The notes beneath the pieces are model-generated. The model worked only from the letters and a program-made list of their open reading frames with translations. It was not told where the DNA came from and searched no databases. A program made the position numbers and the translations under genes. A stretch of 64,000 bases of DNA from Paracoccus zeaxanthinifaciens ATCC 21588 (GTDB lineage Bacteria; Pseudomonadota; Alphaproteobacteria; Rhodobacterales; Rhodobacteraceae). Of the stretch, positions 9,686 through 18,861 are shown in pieces. Every line of letters starts with the position of its first letter. The first letter of the stretch is position 1. The stretch spans positions 29,569-93,568 of the forward strand of contig NZ_ATUJ01000011.1 of assembly GCF_000420145.1 (NCBI RefSeq), written 5' to 3'.

Positions 9686-11263
9686 ATGAGCATCCCGACC
9701 TTGGCCGAACGCACGGCCGCCCGCGTCAGTCTTGGCGCGCTGCTGGCCTGCCTTTACCGTGAAACCGATCTTGTGACCGCCGAGGGCACGACCGCTGTGC
9801 TTGGCGCATTGCGCGTGACCGATGGCATCGCACGCTGCGGTCCGGGGCCCGTGGGGCACTGCACGCTTGGCGGGCGCGGGATCGATACGGCCGAGGCGCT
9901 TGCCCTGTGCGTGCAGGCGATGCGCGAGCGTTGGCCCGGTCAGGCGGATCTGCTGGCCGACCGCACCCTTCGCAGCGCGGAACGCATGGCCCGCATCGTG
10001 GCGGGCCGGATGCATGCCACGCTTGCCGCCGATTTCCAAGGTGCCGAACAGGCGACATGGTTCGGCCACTGGATGCACCCCTGCCCCAAGGCCCTGACCG
10101 GGATGAGCCCCGCCGAAGAGGTCGCGATGACCCCCGACTGGCAGGGGCAACTGCGCCTGCACGCGCTGTCGGTCGAGGCGGACCGTCTCGAGGCCACGGA
10201 CAGCGCCGTGATCCGCAAGCTTCCGGGCTTCGACCTTGACCCTGGCGCGGGGCGTGCGCTGCTGCCCGTGCATCCCTTGACATGGGACCGCCTGCGCGAC
10301 ACGCCTGCCGCGCAGGGCATCCGCGACCTGGGACCGGTGGGGCCGGAATGGATCGCGACATCCTCGGTCAGGACGCTGTGGCACCCGGACAGCCCGTGGC
10401 AGGTCAAGGTCTCGCTTCCGGTCACGATCACCAATTCGCAGCGGATCAACAAGCGGCACGAATTGCTGACGGGTCCGGTGATGGCACGCGCGATGGCGGG
10501 GCTGCCATCCTTCGGGCCGATGCGCATCGTCACCGACCCGCATTGGGCGACCCTGCGCGGCGACACCCCCGAAACCGGCTTCGAGCTGGTCCTCCGCCAG
10601 AACCCCTGGCGCGGCGATGCGGTGATGCAGGTCGCGGGTCTGTGCTCCGCGCCACTGCCGGGGCAGTCCTCGCTGCTGGCGCGGATGGTCGCGGGGCACG
10701 ATCCGCGCGACTGGTTCGCGGCCTACCTGGATTGCGCGGTCGCACCGCTGCTGCGGATGTACGACCGGACCGGCATCGCGTTCGAGGCGCATCAGCAGAA
10801 CGCCCTGCTGGACCTGACGCGCGGCCTGCCCATGCGCTGCGACTATCGCGACAACCAGGGCTTCTATGTCGTCCGCGACATGGCCACCCCCGAGATGCGC
10901 GCCATCCCGCAGCTGACCTATTCCCGCGCCGAGGCCGAGGACGCGCTGTCCTATACCCTGATCGTCAACCAGGTCTTCGGCGTGATCCACCGCATGGCCG
11001 CCGACGCCCTCATGCCCGAAAACGAAGCCCTGCGGATGCTGGCGCGGCACCTGACCCAACTGGCCGCCACCCTGCCCGGTCACGGCGCGCGCCTGATCGG
11101 ACGCTGGCTGCGCGACGAGCACCTGCCCGCCAAGGGCAACCTGCTGACGCAGCTGGGCGGCGTGGACGAATTGCTGATCCCCGGCGAACGCGCACCGCAG
11201 GTCTGCGTCGTGAACCCCCTGCCCGCATTCGCCCCCCGAAAGGCCCTTGTCGATGTCGCCTGA
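9686..11263 (+). CDS. asbA: NIS siderophore synthetase, AsbA-like (IucA/IucC family)
   Basis: NRPS-independent siderophore synthetase of 525 residues. In petrobactin synthesis AsbA ligates citrate to spermidine using ATP. The family nucleotide-binding region appears as GHWMHPCPKALTGMS from about residue 127. Later come KVSLPVTITNSQRI, the EAHQQNALLD motif and a C-terminal FerIC-like segment. Gene order here matches asbABCDEF, so I call this AsbA by collinearity; A and B could in principle be exchanged. It is the first gene of the operon, with GAGGC upstream of ATG 9686, and it overlaps the next gene by 11 bases. Confidence 0.8.
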   Translation: MSIPTLAERTAARVSLGALLACLYRETDLVTAEGTTAVLGALRVTDGIARCGPGPVGHCTLGGRGIDTAEALALCVQAMRERWPGQADLLADRTLRSAERMARIVAGRMHATLAADFQGAEQATWFGHWMHPCPKALTGMSPAEEVAMTPDWQGQLRLHALSVEADRLEATDSAVIRKLPGFDLDPGAGRALLPVHPLTWDRLRDTPAAQGIRDLGPVGPEWIATSSVRTLWHPDSPWQVKVSLPVTITNSQRINKRHELLTGPVMARAMAGLPSFGPMRIVTDPHWATLRGDTPETGFELVLRQNPWRGDAVMQVAGLCSAPLPGQSSLLARMVAGHDPRDWFAAYLDCAVAPLLRMYDRTGIAFEAHQQNALLDLTRGLPMRCDYRDNQGFYVVRDMATPEMRAIPQLTYSRAEAEDALSYTLIVNQVFGVIHRMAADALMPENEALRMLARHLTQLAATLPGHGARLIGRWLRDEHLPAKGNLLTQLGGVDELLIPGERAPQVCVVNPLPAFAPRKALVDVA

Positions 11264-13967
11264 AACCCGCGCCCTGCGCCAGACCGTCGAGGCCCTGGCC
11301 TTCGAGGGCATCCTGACACCCCTGCGCGGCGGCTGGCTGATCGGCGGCGTCGCGATCCGCGCGCCCCATCGCATCCAGGCCACGGGCCGGGTGCGGCTGA
11401 CGGGCGATCCGCTGACAGATGGCGGCGCACCCCTGACGTTTGGGATCCTCGGGCGGGCATTGCGGGCGGCGGGTCATGACGCGACCGCGCTTCTGGACGG
11501 CGTGCGCCGCAGCGCGGCCTTCCTGCGGCAGGCGGGTGCCACGCCCCCGAACCGCCACCTGCTGCGCGGCCCCGCGCTGGAATCCGCGCTGATCGAGGGT
11601 CACCCCTATCACCCCTGCTTCAAGTCGCGCACGGGGTTCTCGGATGCCGACAACCTGGCCTTCGGCCCCGAGGGCGGCCGCACGATCCGGCCCCTGTGGC
11701 TGCAGGCGCGGGGCGCGATCCGGCACGGGACCGACGTGGCGCGCGGCTTTGCCCCGGCGGGCGCGATCCCGGTCCATCCCTGGCAATGGCAGCGCCTTCA
11801 GGCCGAGGTGGCGCCGATGATCGCGGATGGCAGCCTGTGCCTGCTGCCCCATGACGGCCCCGACATGCAGGCCACCGCATCGCTGCGCACGCTGGCGCCG
11901 CTGGACGGGGGCGACCATCTCAAGATGTCGCTGGCCGTCGGCGTCACCTCGTCGCTGCGCAACCTGCTGCCCTGGTCCGTGGCGGTCGCGCCCGCGATCT
12001 CGGACTGGCTGGCGGCGGTGGTGGCGTCGGATCCGGCGCTGGCGGACCTGTCGATCCTGCGCGAACACGGCGCGGTCATCATGCGCCCCGATGCGCTTGG
12101 CGGCAGGCTGGCCGCGATCCGGCGCGAGGCTCCGCCCGCGAATGCCGTGCCCGTCAGCGCGCTGTCGCTTGGCGACGGTGCGGGCGGGCTGCTGATCGAC
12201 CCGTGGCTGCGCCAGCACGGCACGACGCCCTGGATCGCGCAGTTCCTGCGCCTGCTGCGCCCCGTCTGGCACCTGATGGGCCATCACGGCATCGGCCTCG
12301 AGGCGCATGGCCAGAACCTTGCCGTTGCGATCCATGACGGCTGGCCCGTCCGCCTGATCGCCCGCGACTTCAGCGAAAGCCTCGAATACGTCCCCGAGCT
12401 GCTGGCCCGCCCGGACCTTGCCCCCGACCTGGGCGCGATCGATCCGGCCTTCGACCTGGCCCCGCCCGGCGAATATCACCGCATGGGCCAGGCCACCGAC
12501 CTGCGCGACCTGGTGATGGACTGCCTTGTCGTCCATGTCCTGTCCGAAATCGCAGACGCGCTGCACCGCACGGGCCGCCTGCCCGAGGACCGCTTCTGGT
12601 CCCTGACCCGCGCCGCGCTGCCCGCCCTTCCCGATCTTGCAAGCGATGCCGATCACATCCCCGCCGAATCCCTCGCCTCGCGGCTGCTGGGTCGGACGGC
12701 GGTGCATCCGGCCCCGAACCCTCTTGGAAAGAACCGCCCCATGACCGAAACGCGCTTTCGCCTGAACGACCGCCTGATCGACCCGTCCGAGGTCGAACTG
12801 CCCGACATGCTGGCGGGCCAGGACCCCGACCGCACGCGCATCGGCGTGCACCTGTCCGACAAGGCCCATGCCCTGACGGCGATCCTGCAACTGCGCCGCG
12901 CGGGCGCGTCCTGCCACCCGATCGCCGCCGACACCCCGCCCGCCGCCGCGCTGGTGCTGGCGCGGCAGTCGGGCTGCAACCGCATGGTGACCGACCAGGG
13001 CATCATCGTGCTGGACCAGGACGCGCCCCATGCGCCGGGCGGAGTGTTGATCCAGACCAGTTCGGGCACGACCGGCACGCCCAAGATCATCGCCCGCAGC
13101 TGGGCCCAGATCGCGACCGAGATCGACGCCTATATCCGCGCCTTCCCCGAGGCCGCCGGGATGACCCCCGTGATCGCGGCATCGGTGACCCACAGCTACG
13201 GGCTGATCGCGGGCGTGATGGTCGGACAGGCCCGCGGCCATGTGCCGGTGGTGATCGAGGGCGCGAACCCGCGCCGCATCCTGCGGGTGCTGACGGCGAC
13301 GGACCGGCCCGTGCTCTATGCCGCGCCGCCGTTGCTGAACGTGCTGGCGCGCTTCGCGGGCGAGGGCGGGATCCACGCGGCCATGTCCTCGGGGACGGTG
13401 CTGCCGCGCCCGTGGTTCGATGCGCTGCGCCGCGCATGCCGGCACCTGTTCCAGCAATACGGCTGTTCCGAGGCCGGCTGCTGCGCCATCGCCGCCGACC
13501 CCCGCACCCCCGAGGACATGGGCGCCCCCCTGCCCCATCTGCGCATCGCGGCGGGGACCGACACCCCCGCGCCGGTCATCGTCACCGCGGATGGCCACGA
13601 TATCGCGACGGGCGATCTGGGCGTGATCGACAGCCGCGGCCACCTGGTCTTCGCGGGCCGAGAGGCCGAGGTGATCGACGTCGCGGGCTTCAACATCCAC
13701 CCCGCCGACATCGAGACCGCTGCCATGTCCTGCCCCGGCATCGACGACGCCGTGGCCTTTCCCATTCCCGATCCCGACACGAACCAGCGTCCCGCGCTGG
13801 CCTTCGCGGGCACCGCATCCGAGGACGCGCTGCGCGCCCATCTGGACCGCGCCCTGTCGCCCCGCCAGCGCCCCGTGCGCATCGTCCACCTGCCCGCCCT
13901 GCCGCGCGGCGCGAATGGCAAGATCGCCCGCCGCGACCTTGCGACCCGCCTGTCCGAGGAGGCCTGA
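11253..13967 (+). CDS. asbBC: Fused NIS synthetase-adenylation enzyme, AsbB-AsbC
   Basis: A 904-residue fusion. Residues 1 to about 490 are an IucA/IucC synthetase with the classic GHPYHPCFKSRTGFS motif (116-130), KMSLAVGVTSSLRN and LEAHGQNLAV; AsbB joins the second amide in petrobactin. From Met497 onward the protein is an AMP-forming adenylation enzyme with the phosphate-binding loop QTSSGTTGTPK (601-611) and the C-terminal GANGKIARRDL with its Lys; AsbC activates 3,4-dihydroxybenzoate and loads it on AsbD. In Bacillus these are separate genes. The junction reads NPLGKNRPMTETRF: the NPL end typical of NIS proteins runs in frame into what looks like an original start codon (ATG 12741), still preceded by GGAAAG. 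A free AsbC-like protein could thus also be made. ATG 11253 is preferred over TTG 11247. Confidence 0.85.
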   Translation: MSPETRALRQTVEALAFEGILTPLRGGWLIGGVAIRAPHRIQATGRVRLTGDPLTDGGAPLTFGILGRALRAAGHDATALLDGVRRSAAFLRQAGATPPNRHLLRGPALESALIEGHPYHPCFKSRTGFSDADNLAFGPEGGRTIRPLWLQARGAIRHGTDVARGFAPAGAIPVHPWQWQRLQAEVAPMIADGSLCLLPHDGPDMQATASLRTLAPLDGGDHLKMSLAVGVTSSLRNLLPWSVAVAPAISDWLAAVVASDPALADLSILREHGAVIMRPDALGGRLAAIRREAPPANAVPVSALSLGDGAGGLLIDPWLRQHGTTPWIAQFLRLLRPVWHLMGHHGIGLEAHGQNLAVAIHDGWPVRLIARDFSESLEYVPELLARPDLAPDLGAIDPAFDLAPPGEYHRMGQATDLRDLVMDCLVVHVLSEIADALHRTGRLPEDRFWSLTRAALPALPDLASDADHIPAESLASRLLGRTAVHPAPNPLGKNRPMTETRFRLNDRLIDPSEVELPDMLAGQDPDRTRIGVHLSDKAHALTAILQLRRAGASCHPIAADTPPAAALVLARQSGCNRMVTDQGIIVLDQDAPHAPGGVLIQTSSGTTGTPKIIARSWAQIATEIDAYIRAFPEAAGMTPVIAASVTHSYGLIAGVMVGQARGHVPVVIEGANPRRILRVLTATDRPVLYAAPPLLNVLARFAGEGGIHAAMSSGTVLPRPWFDALRRACRHLFQQYGCSEAGCCAIAADPRTPEDMGAPLPHLRIAAGTDTPAPVIVTADGHDIATGDLGVIDSRGHLVFAGREAEVIDVAGFNIHPADIETAAMSCPGIDDAVAFPIPDPDTNQRPALAFAGTASEDALRAHLDRALSPRQRPVRIVHLPALPRGANGKIARRDLATRLSEEA

Positions 13968-15194
13968 ATGACCGACCCCCGCCCCATCCCCACTCCCGAA
14001 ACCGTCACGGAAACCCTGCGCGGCATCCTTGCCGGGCCGATGGCCTGTTCCCGCATGGACCGCTTCGCCCCCGAGGCGCGGCTGGGCCACGACCTGGGAC
14101 TGGACAGCGTGCAGCTGATGACCCTGATGCTGCACCTGGAAGAGGCCGGCATCGAGATGGCCGAGGACACGTTCGACCGCGCCCCCGGCCTGACCATCCG
14201 CGCCCTGGCCGAGGCCCTGTCCGGCGCCACCCCCGCCGAGGAGGAGCCGATCGACATCAAGGTCCATTGCGTCGTCAGCTGCTTCTGCCAGGCGCTGAAG
14301 GATCGCGGCGGGATCGACCACCGCCCGCTGTATATCGGGTTGTGGGACGGGCAGGTCGTCACCGACGACCGGATGCGCCTGTCCTATCACGCCGATGATA
14401 TCGACCACGACTTCTACTGTCGCTGGATGAAGCAACTGTTCGGGGTGACGGTCGAACGCTGGCACGACGATGCCGCGCCGAAACAGGCGAACCTGGAACG
14501 GCTGGACCGGCTGATCGCCGACTGGCGGCCCGGTCGCTATGTCATGCCGATGATCGACATGTTCCTGCTGCCGCAGCGGGACAACAAGTTCGCGCAGGAT
14601 CCCTTTCCGCATTACGCCCTGATCGAGCCTTCTGACGACCCCTCGATCTGGCTGATGCGCGACCCCGATTTCCGGTGGGAGGGGCTGATCCCCGCCGCAG
14701 ACCTGCGCCGCGCCTTCCTGCGCGACAGCGTGGCGGGCGGCTTCGCCTTCGACAACGCGGACGCCCATCCCGCATCGCGCGACGACATCGCGGCCATCTT
14801 CGACGCGACCTTCCGCGCGGACGACCTGCCCCTGCTGGACACCTTGGCCGCGATCATCGACGCCCATGCGACCCGCCTGCCCCGCGCCGACCTGGAGCCC
14901 GCGCTGCGCGAGCTGCCGGTCATCGCGATCCGCAAATACGCCTATGAGCACGCGCTGGCGATCTTCGGCGACATCGAGGGCGCGGGCCATGCCGCCTTCG
15001 AGGAATGCTGCGACCGGATCGCGGCGCTGCATGGCGGACTGAACACGCTGCACCGCCGCGCCGTGGCCTTCGCGCGCGGGGGCGAGGATCTGGACGCCCT
15101 GCACGGGATGCTGGGGGAACTGTCTGACCTGGAACGCGGCATCAAGGCGACCGTCGCCGAATGGCACGCCCGCTGGCTGGAGGGCGACGCATGA
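13968..15194 (+). CDS. asbDE: Fused aryl carrier protein-condensing enzyme, AsbD-AsbE
   Basis: A 408-residue fusion. Residues 1 to about 88 form an acyl/aryl carrier domain with the phosphopantetheine site GHDLGLDSVQL (Ser47), corresponding to AsbD. The remaining about 310 residues match the AsbE/DUF6005 protein, which transfers 3,4-dihydroxybenzoyl from the carrier to the spermidine amines. The lengths of AsbD (about 90) and AsbE (about 330) add up to this size. It starts directly at the base after the AsbBC stop (TGAATG) and overlaps asbF by four bases. A phosphopantetheinyl transferase must be supplied from elsewhere. Confidence 0.82.
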   Translation: MTDPRPIPTPETVTETLRGILAGPMACSRMDRFAPEARLGHDLGLDSVQLMTLMLHLEEAGIEMAEDTFDRAPGLTIRALAEALSGATPAEEEPIDIKVHCVVSCFCQALKDRGGIDHRPLYIGLWDGQVVTDDRMRLSYHADDIDHDFYCRWMKQLFGVTVERWHDDAAPKQANLERLDRLIADWRPGRYVMPMIDMFLLPQRDNKFAQDPFPHYALIEPSDDPSIWLMRDPDFRWEGLIPAADLRRAFLRDSVAGGFAFDNADAHPASRDDIAAIFDATFRADDLPLLDTLAAIIDAHATRLPRADLEPALRELPVIAIRKYAYEHALAIFGDIEGAGHAAFEECCDRIAALHGGLNTLHRRAVAFARGGEDLDALHGMLGELSDLERGIKATVAEWHARWLEGDA

Positions 15195-15985
15195 GAATCC
15201 ACGCCTGTTCGGTGGCCTTCCGCCACCTCGACGTCACCGCATCCGAGCTGGCCCGATACGTCGCCCGCGAAGGGTTCGACGGGCTGGAGATATGGGCCCC
15301 CCACGCCCGCGCGCTGGCGCAGGAATGGGCCGCGCTGGACCGCCGCCCCCGCGTGCCGATGCTGGCGGGATACCTGCCCGTGGGCGATGCGGGCTTCGAC
15401 GTGCTGGACGCGCGCGCGCTGGTCTCGCTGACCCGCGACTGGGGTGCGGACCGCCTGCGCCTGTTCGCGGGCGGCACCGACAGCGCGCTGGTCCGTCCCG
15501 ATCACCGCGCCCGCATCATCCGCGACCTGCGCGCCTGCGCGGATATCGCCGCCGATCACGGCATCGACCTTGCGCTGGAAACGCATCCGCAGACGCTGGC
15601 CGACGGGCTTGGCCCCGTCACCGACCTTCTGGACGCGCTGGATCATCCGGCGGTGCGGATCAATTTCGACGTGCTGCATGTCTGGGAATCGGGTGCCGAC
15701 CCGCTGGCGGCGCTGTGCACGCTTGGGGATGTGGTGGCGCATGCACATCTGAAGAACGTGACCTCGGCCAGGGAACTGACCGTGTTCCGCCCGGGCAACA
15801 TCCACGATGCGAATGGCGACCGGCAGGGCATCTGCCCGCTGACGGAGGGCGCGGTCGATTACGCGGCGCTGCTGCCGCATCTGCGCGGCCTGGACGCCTC
15901 GCTCGAATGGTTCGGGCCGAAGCCCGCCGCGCGGATGGCGGCCGATCTGCGCCATGCGCGCCAGGCGCTGACAGTCCCCGCGTGA
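15191..15985 (+). CDS. asbF: 3-dehydroshikimate dehydratase AsbF
   Basis: TIM-barrel enzyme of the xylose-isomerase-like family, 264 residues. It converts 3-dehydroshikimate to 3,4-dihydroxybenzoate, the catechol unit characteristic of petrobactin. Metal ligands and active-site residues appear in DLALETHPQTL (Glu), RINFDVLHVWE (Asp, His), VAHAHLKNV (His) and DASLEWFG (Glu). Its ATG forms an ATGA overlap with the AsbDE stop; the longer frame upstream at 15161 was rejected. It is the last gene of the operon, followed by a terminator six bases downstream. Confidence 0.9.
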   Translation: MRIHACSVAFRHLDVTASELARYVAREGFDGLEIWAPHARALAQEWAALDRRPRVPMLAGYLPVGDAGFDVLDARALVSLTRDWGADRLRLFAGGTDSALVRPDHRARIIRDLRACADIAADHGIDLALETHPQTLADGLGPVTDLLDALDHPAVRINFDVLHVWESGADPLAALCTLGDVVAHAHLKNVTSARELTVFRPGNIHDANGDRQGICPLTEGAVDYAALLPHLRGLDASLEWFGPKPAARMAADLRHARQALTVPA

Positions 15986-15990
15986 CGAAA

Positions 15991-16015
15991 AAGGCCCGGC
16001 GTTTCGCCGGGCCTT
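15991..16015. terminator. Bidirectional Rho-independent terminator
   Basis: Perfect 10-bp stem AAGGCCCGGC / GCCGGGCCTT with loop GTTTC. The stem starts with AAA-rich and ends with TT-rich sequence in both directions. It lies between the convergent ends of asbF and the TonB-dependent receptor. Confidence 0.85.
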
Positions 16016-16022
16016 CGCATTC

Positions 16023-17957
16023 TCAGAACTTCACGCTGGCCGAGAGCGAGATCGTGCGACCCGGCTCGGACTGGCCGAACACGTCGGAATAATCGCCGCC
16101 ATAGCTCGCACGGTCGATATAGTCCTGGTCGAACAGGTTGCCGATCTCGGCGCGGAAGCTGACGTTCTCGTATTGCGCGGGGGCATATTCCGCGAAGACG
16201 TCCACGACGGTATACCCCTCGAGGTCGCTGGTCGCATCGAAGGCGCCGTCCTCGTCGAAGGCATGTTCGACGATGCCGCCGACCTGGATTTCAGGGGTGA
16301 CGTCCTGCTTGACCTGCAGCGCCAGCATCCGGCCCGGGATCATGCCCAGATCGCGCAGATAGTAGGTCGTGGTGCCCGAACCGTCGATCTCGACCTCGGT
16401 GTCGGTATAGCGGATCGAGGCCGAACCGCCCTGCCATTCCTGCGAGACGAACAGGCGATAGCCCTCGGTCTTGGCATCGACGACCCCAAGGCCCTTGCGC
16501 GCGTTGTTCAGCTTGGTGCTGAACAGGTCGCCGCCGACGATGGTGCCGCCCTGTTCCCATGCGACGCCCAGCACGGCGTTCTGCGCACGACCCGGCTCCA
16601 GGTCGTCATAGGCGCCCGCAGCGGTGTTGTCGGTCCAGTATTCGTAGGCGGACCCGATCTGCGTGCCCCCGAAGACCGAGCTGTAGGCCCCCGAGAAGGA
16701 CAGCGCATCGGTCGCGTGCCAGGTGACGCTTGCGTTGACGCTGGCGCCGTCGCTGTCGATCTGCTGGCCGTTCGCGCCGGTGAACTCGTTCCAGTCATAG
16801 CGCAGGCCCGCACCGAAATCGAAGCGGTCGATGCTGCCGCGCGCCTGGGTGAAGACGCCCGTGTTGCGGTTGTCCTCGCGGAAGCTGTTCATCTCGCCGC
16901 GGAACTGGCCTTCGTAATGGCCGGTGCGGTTCTGGATATCGACGCCGGTGGTGAATTCGATGCCGTTCCATTCGTTGACGTTCTGCGCCACCGCCGACAC
17001 GGTCGAGGCCGTCCCGAGGTTGAAGTCCGGATCGCTCGTGTCATCGGTCGCCAGATCGAAGGTGTTCACCTCGTTTTCCGACTTGGACAGGCGGAACTCG
17101 GGGTTCCACGGACCGCCGTCATCGGCCTTCTTCAGGCTCAGCGTGCGGCTGGTCTGGATCAGCTCGTAGCGGCGGGGATCGTTGGTGCGACCCAGAATGC
17201 CGTCGATATTCGCGCGATAGGGGCGCAGCGCGTCGTCCTCGATCCGGGTCATGCCGAATTCCGCACGCCAGTCGCCCAGGTCCGCGCCCAGCTTGATCAT
17301 GCCGCTGTCGAGATCCGCGCCCGTGTTGGCGACCTCGTTGCCGGCACCGTCCTCGTAGTCGTCACCGCTGTCGCGGCGCAGGTACAGAAGTGCGTCCACC
17401 GGCCCCTGCTTGCCATAGAGCGTCAGCGCGCCCGTGGCCGTGTTGCCGTTGTCCGAATAGCCCGTCGTGACCTTGCCGCCGAAGGTCTGGCCCGGCTCCA
17501 GCAGGTCGATGGCCGATTTCGTGGTATAGGCGAGGCTGCCCGCCAGCGCATAGGGGCCCGCATCCGCGCCCGCAACGCCCGGATCGACGCGGACGGCCTT
17601 CAGCAGGCCCGGATCGATCACGTTCGTGCCCGTGTGGTGGAACAGGCTGTTGTTCTGGGAAGCCCCGTCCACGGTGACGGCCAGCTGCTGCTGGTCGATG
17701 CCGTTGACGAAGACCTGCTCGGTCAGGGCGATGCCGCCACCCACCGACACGGCGGGCTCCTCGGCGAAGACGTCGTCCAGGCTGCCGGTCGCGACATCCT
17801 CGAGGCGTTCGGCCCCGATCTCGACGCGGCCAAGTGCGGCCTGTTCCTCGGCGGTCAAGACGATACCTTCCAGCATGACCGGTTCCTGGGCCAGGACGGT
17901 CAACGGGAAGCAGGCGCCACAGAGAAGCCCTGCGGCAAGGCGGCGCGATGCGGCCAT
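16023..17957 (-). CDS. TonB-dependent outer membrane receptor
   Basis: A 644-residue outer-membrane receptor for energy-dependent uptake of ferric siderophores or similar ligands. A signal peptide covers about residues 1-23 (SRRLAAGLLCGACFPLTVLA). A plug domain follows, with FVNGIDQQQLAVTVDGA and VRVDPGVAGADAGPYAL, then many beta strands ending in the typical C-terminal Phe (SLSASVKF). The ATG 17957 has a strong GGAGGATTGC upstream. It is convergent with the asb operon, so ferric petrobactin is a reasonable ligand, but nothing in the sequence proves it. No periplasmic binding protein, ABC importer or exporter gene lies beside it. Confidence 0.88.
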   Translation of the reverse strand: MAASRRLAAGLLCGACFPLTVLAQEPVMLEGIVLTAEEQAALGRVEIGAERLEDVATGSLDDVFAEEPAVSVGGGIALTEQVFVNGIDQQQLAVTVDGASQNNSLFHHTGTNVIDPGLLKAVRVDPGVAGADAGPYALAGSLAYTTKSAIDLLEPGQTFGGKVTTGYSDNGNTATGALTLYGKQGPVDALLYLRRDSGDDYEDGAGNEVANTGADLDSGMIKLGADLGDWRAEFGMTRIEDDALRPYRANIDGILGRTNDPRRYELIQTSRTLSLKKADDGGPWNPEFRLSKSENEVNTFDLATDDTSDPDFNLGTASTVSAVAQNVNEWNGIEFTTGVDIQNRTGHYEGQFRGEMNSFREDNRNTGVFTQARGSIDRFDFGAGLRYDWNEFTGANGQQIDSDGASVNASVTWHATDALSFSGAYSSVFGGTQIGSAYEYWTDNTAAGAYDDLEPGRAQNAVLGVAWEQGGTIVGGDLFSTKLNNARKGLGVVDAKTEGYRLFVSQEWQGGSASIRYTDTEVEIDGSGTTTYYLRDLGMIPGRMLALQVKQDVTPEIQVGGIVEHAFDEDGAFDATSDLEGYTVVDVFAEYAPAQYENVSFRAEIGNLFDQDYIDRASYGGDYSDVFGQSEPGRTISLSASVKF

Positions 17958-18108
17958 GCAATCCTCCAACGGTTCAATTCGCAATGGCTGGCTGCGGAAC
18001 GGACCGTCGGCTGGCTTCCGGGCTGGCGTTAGAGGAAAACCGCCCGTCCGCCAAGACGACAGGCGGAACGGGCGGCGATGCGTTGCGGAATTGGCGCAGT
18101 AGGTCGGC

Positions 18109-18708
18109 TCAGACGGCGATCATGTCGCGCCCGCGCAGCGCGGCCTGGGTACGGTTCGCGACCCCCAGCTTGCGGCACAGCGTCTTGACATACAGCTTGA
18201 TCGTGACCTCCTTCAGGCCCAGATCCTCGGCGATGGCGCGGTTCGTCAGGCCGTGGCACAGATGCTCCAGCACCTCGATCTCGCGCGTGCTGAGGCCCAG
18301 ATCGGTCGCGCGGCGTCGCGTCTCGTCGGCGGCATAGGGCATGAAGACCTGACCCGCGACGATGAACTGGATCGCGGCCTCCAGCGACTTGGCGGTCAGC
18401 GTCTTGGGCAGGAAGCCCCGCGCACCGGCCTCGATCACCTGCTGGGCGATCAGGGGCGTGGCCGATCCGGTGATGACCCCGACGGGGATGGGCGCCACGC
18501 GTTCGACCATGCGCCGCACGCTGTCCACGCCCTCCATCCCGGGCATGTTCAGGTCCAGCAGCACGATGTCGAAGGCATTGCCCGCGTCCAGCAGGCTCTC
18601 GGCCTCGGTCAGGCTGGCGCAGCCGGTCACGCGGTTCATGCGTTGCCCCAGCCAGGCCGAGATGGTGTCGCGGATCAGGGCGTGATCATCCGCCAGAAGG
18701 ATCTTCAT
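18109..18708 (-). CDS. LuxR/NarL-type response regulator (orphan)
   Basis: A 199-residue two-domain response regulator. The receiver has the acidic pair in LLADDHALIRD, the phospho-Asp in DIVLLDLNMPGMEG and Lys in GFLPKTL. The C-terminal LuxR helix-turn-helix runs from about 138 (GLSTREIEVLEHLCHGLTN). It is clearly paralogous to the regulator at 37345-37959: both start M-[KR]-ILLADDH and end with near-identical KTLCRK / RTLCRK segments. Unlike that one it has no kinase gene beside it. It lies upstream of, and in the same direction as, the TonB receptor (151 bases apart), so a role in receptor control is possible but unproven. Confidence 0.88.
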   Translation of the reverse strand: MKILLADDHALIRDTISAWLGQRMNRVTGCASLTEAESLLDAGNAFDIVLLDLNMPGMEGVDSVRRMVERVAPIPVGVITGSATPLIAQQVIEAGARGFLPKTLTAKSLEAAIQFIVAGQVFMPYAADETRRRATDLGLSTREIEVLEHLCHGLTNRAIAEDLGLKEVTIKLYVKTLCRKLGVANRTQAALRGRDMIAV

Positions 18709-18808
18709 GGGGTTGCTCCCTCTTGGTTCTTCTACCTCGTCACCATCATAGCGGGCGGGACGCGGCAGACAGATCGCGCAAAGGGTGCAGCGGCATCTCG
18801 AAAGTATA

Positions 18809-18836
18809 GGGCCGCGATACCTTCGCATCGCGGCCC
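18809..18836 (-). terminator. Terminator hairpin after peroxiredoxin gene
   Basis: Perfect 10-bp stem GGGCCGCGAT / ATCGCGGCCC with an 8-base loop, 26 bases past the peroxiredoxin stop on the minus strand. The sequence then reads TATACTTTC, a short T-rich tail. Confidence 0.7.
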
Positions 18837-18861
18837 CGGTCATCGATCTCGGCGGTCGGCC

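Noticed and set aside
12741..13967. Annotating AsbC as a separate gene starting at ATG 12741
   Set aside because: The frame is continuous with the NIS synthetase and no stop lies between, so the fusion is the primary call; the internal start is kept as a finding.
11010..15167. A 1385-residue open frame on the minus strand opposite the siderophore operon
   Set aside because: It is antisense to four genes with clear family motifs and overlapping starts and stops; its product is rich in Arg, Gly, Gln and Asp with no domain. High third-position GC creates such shadows.
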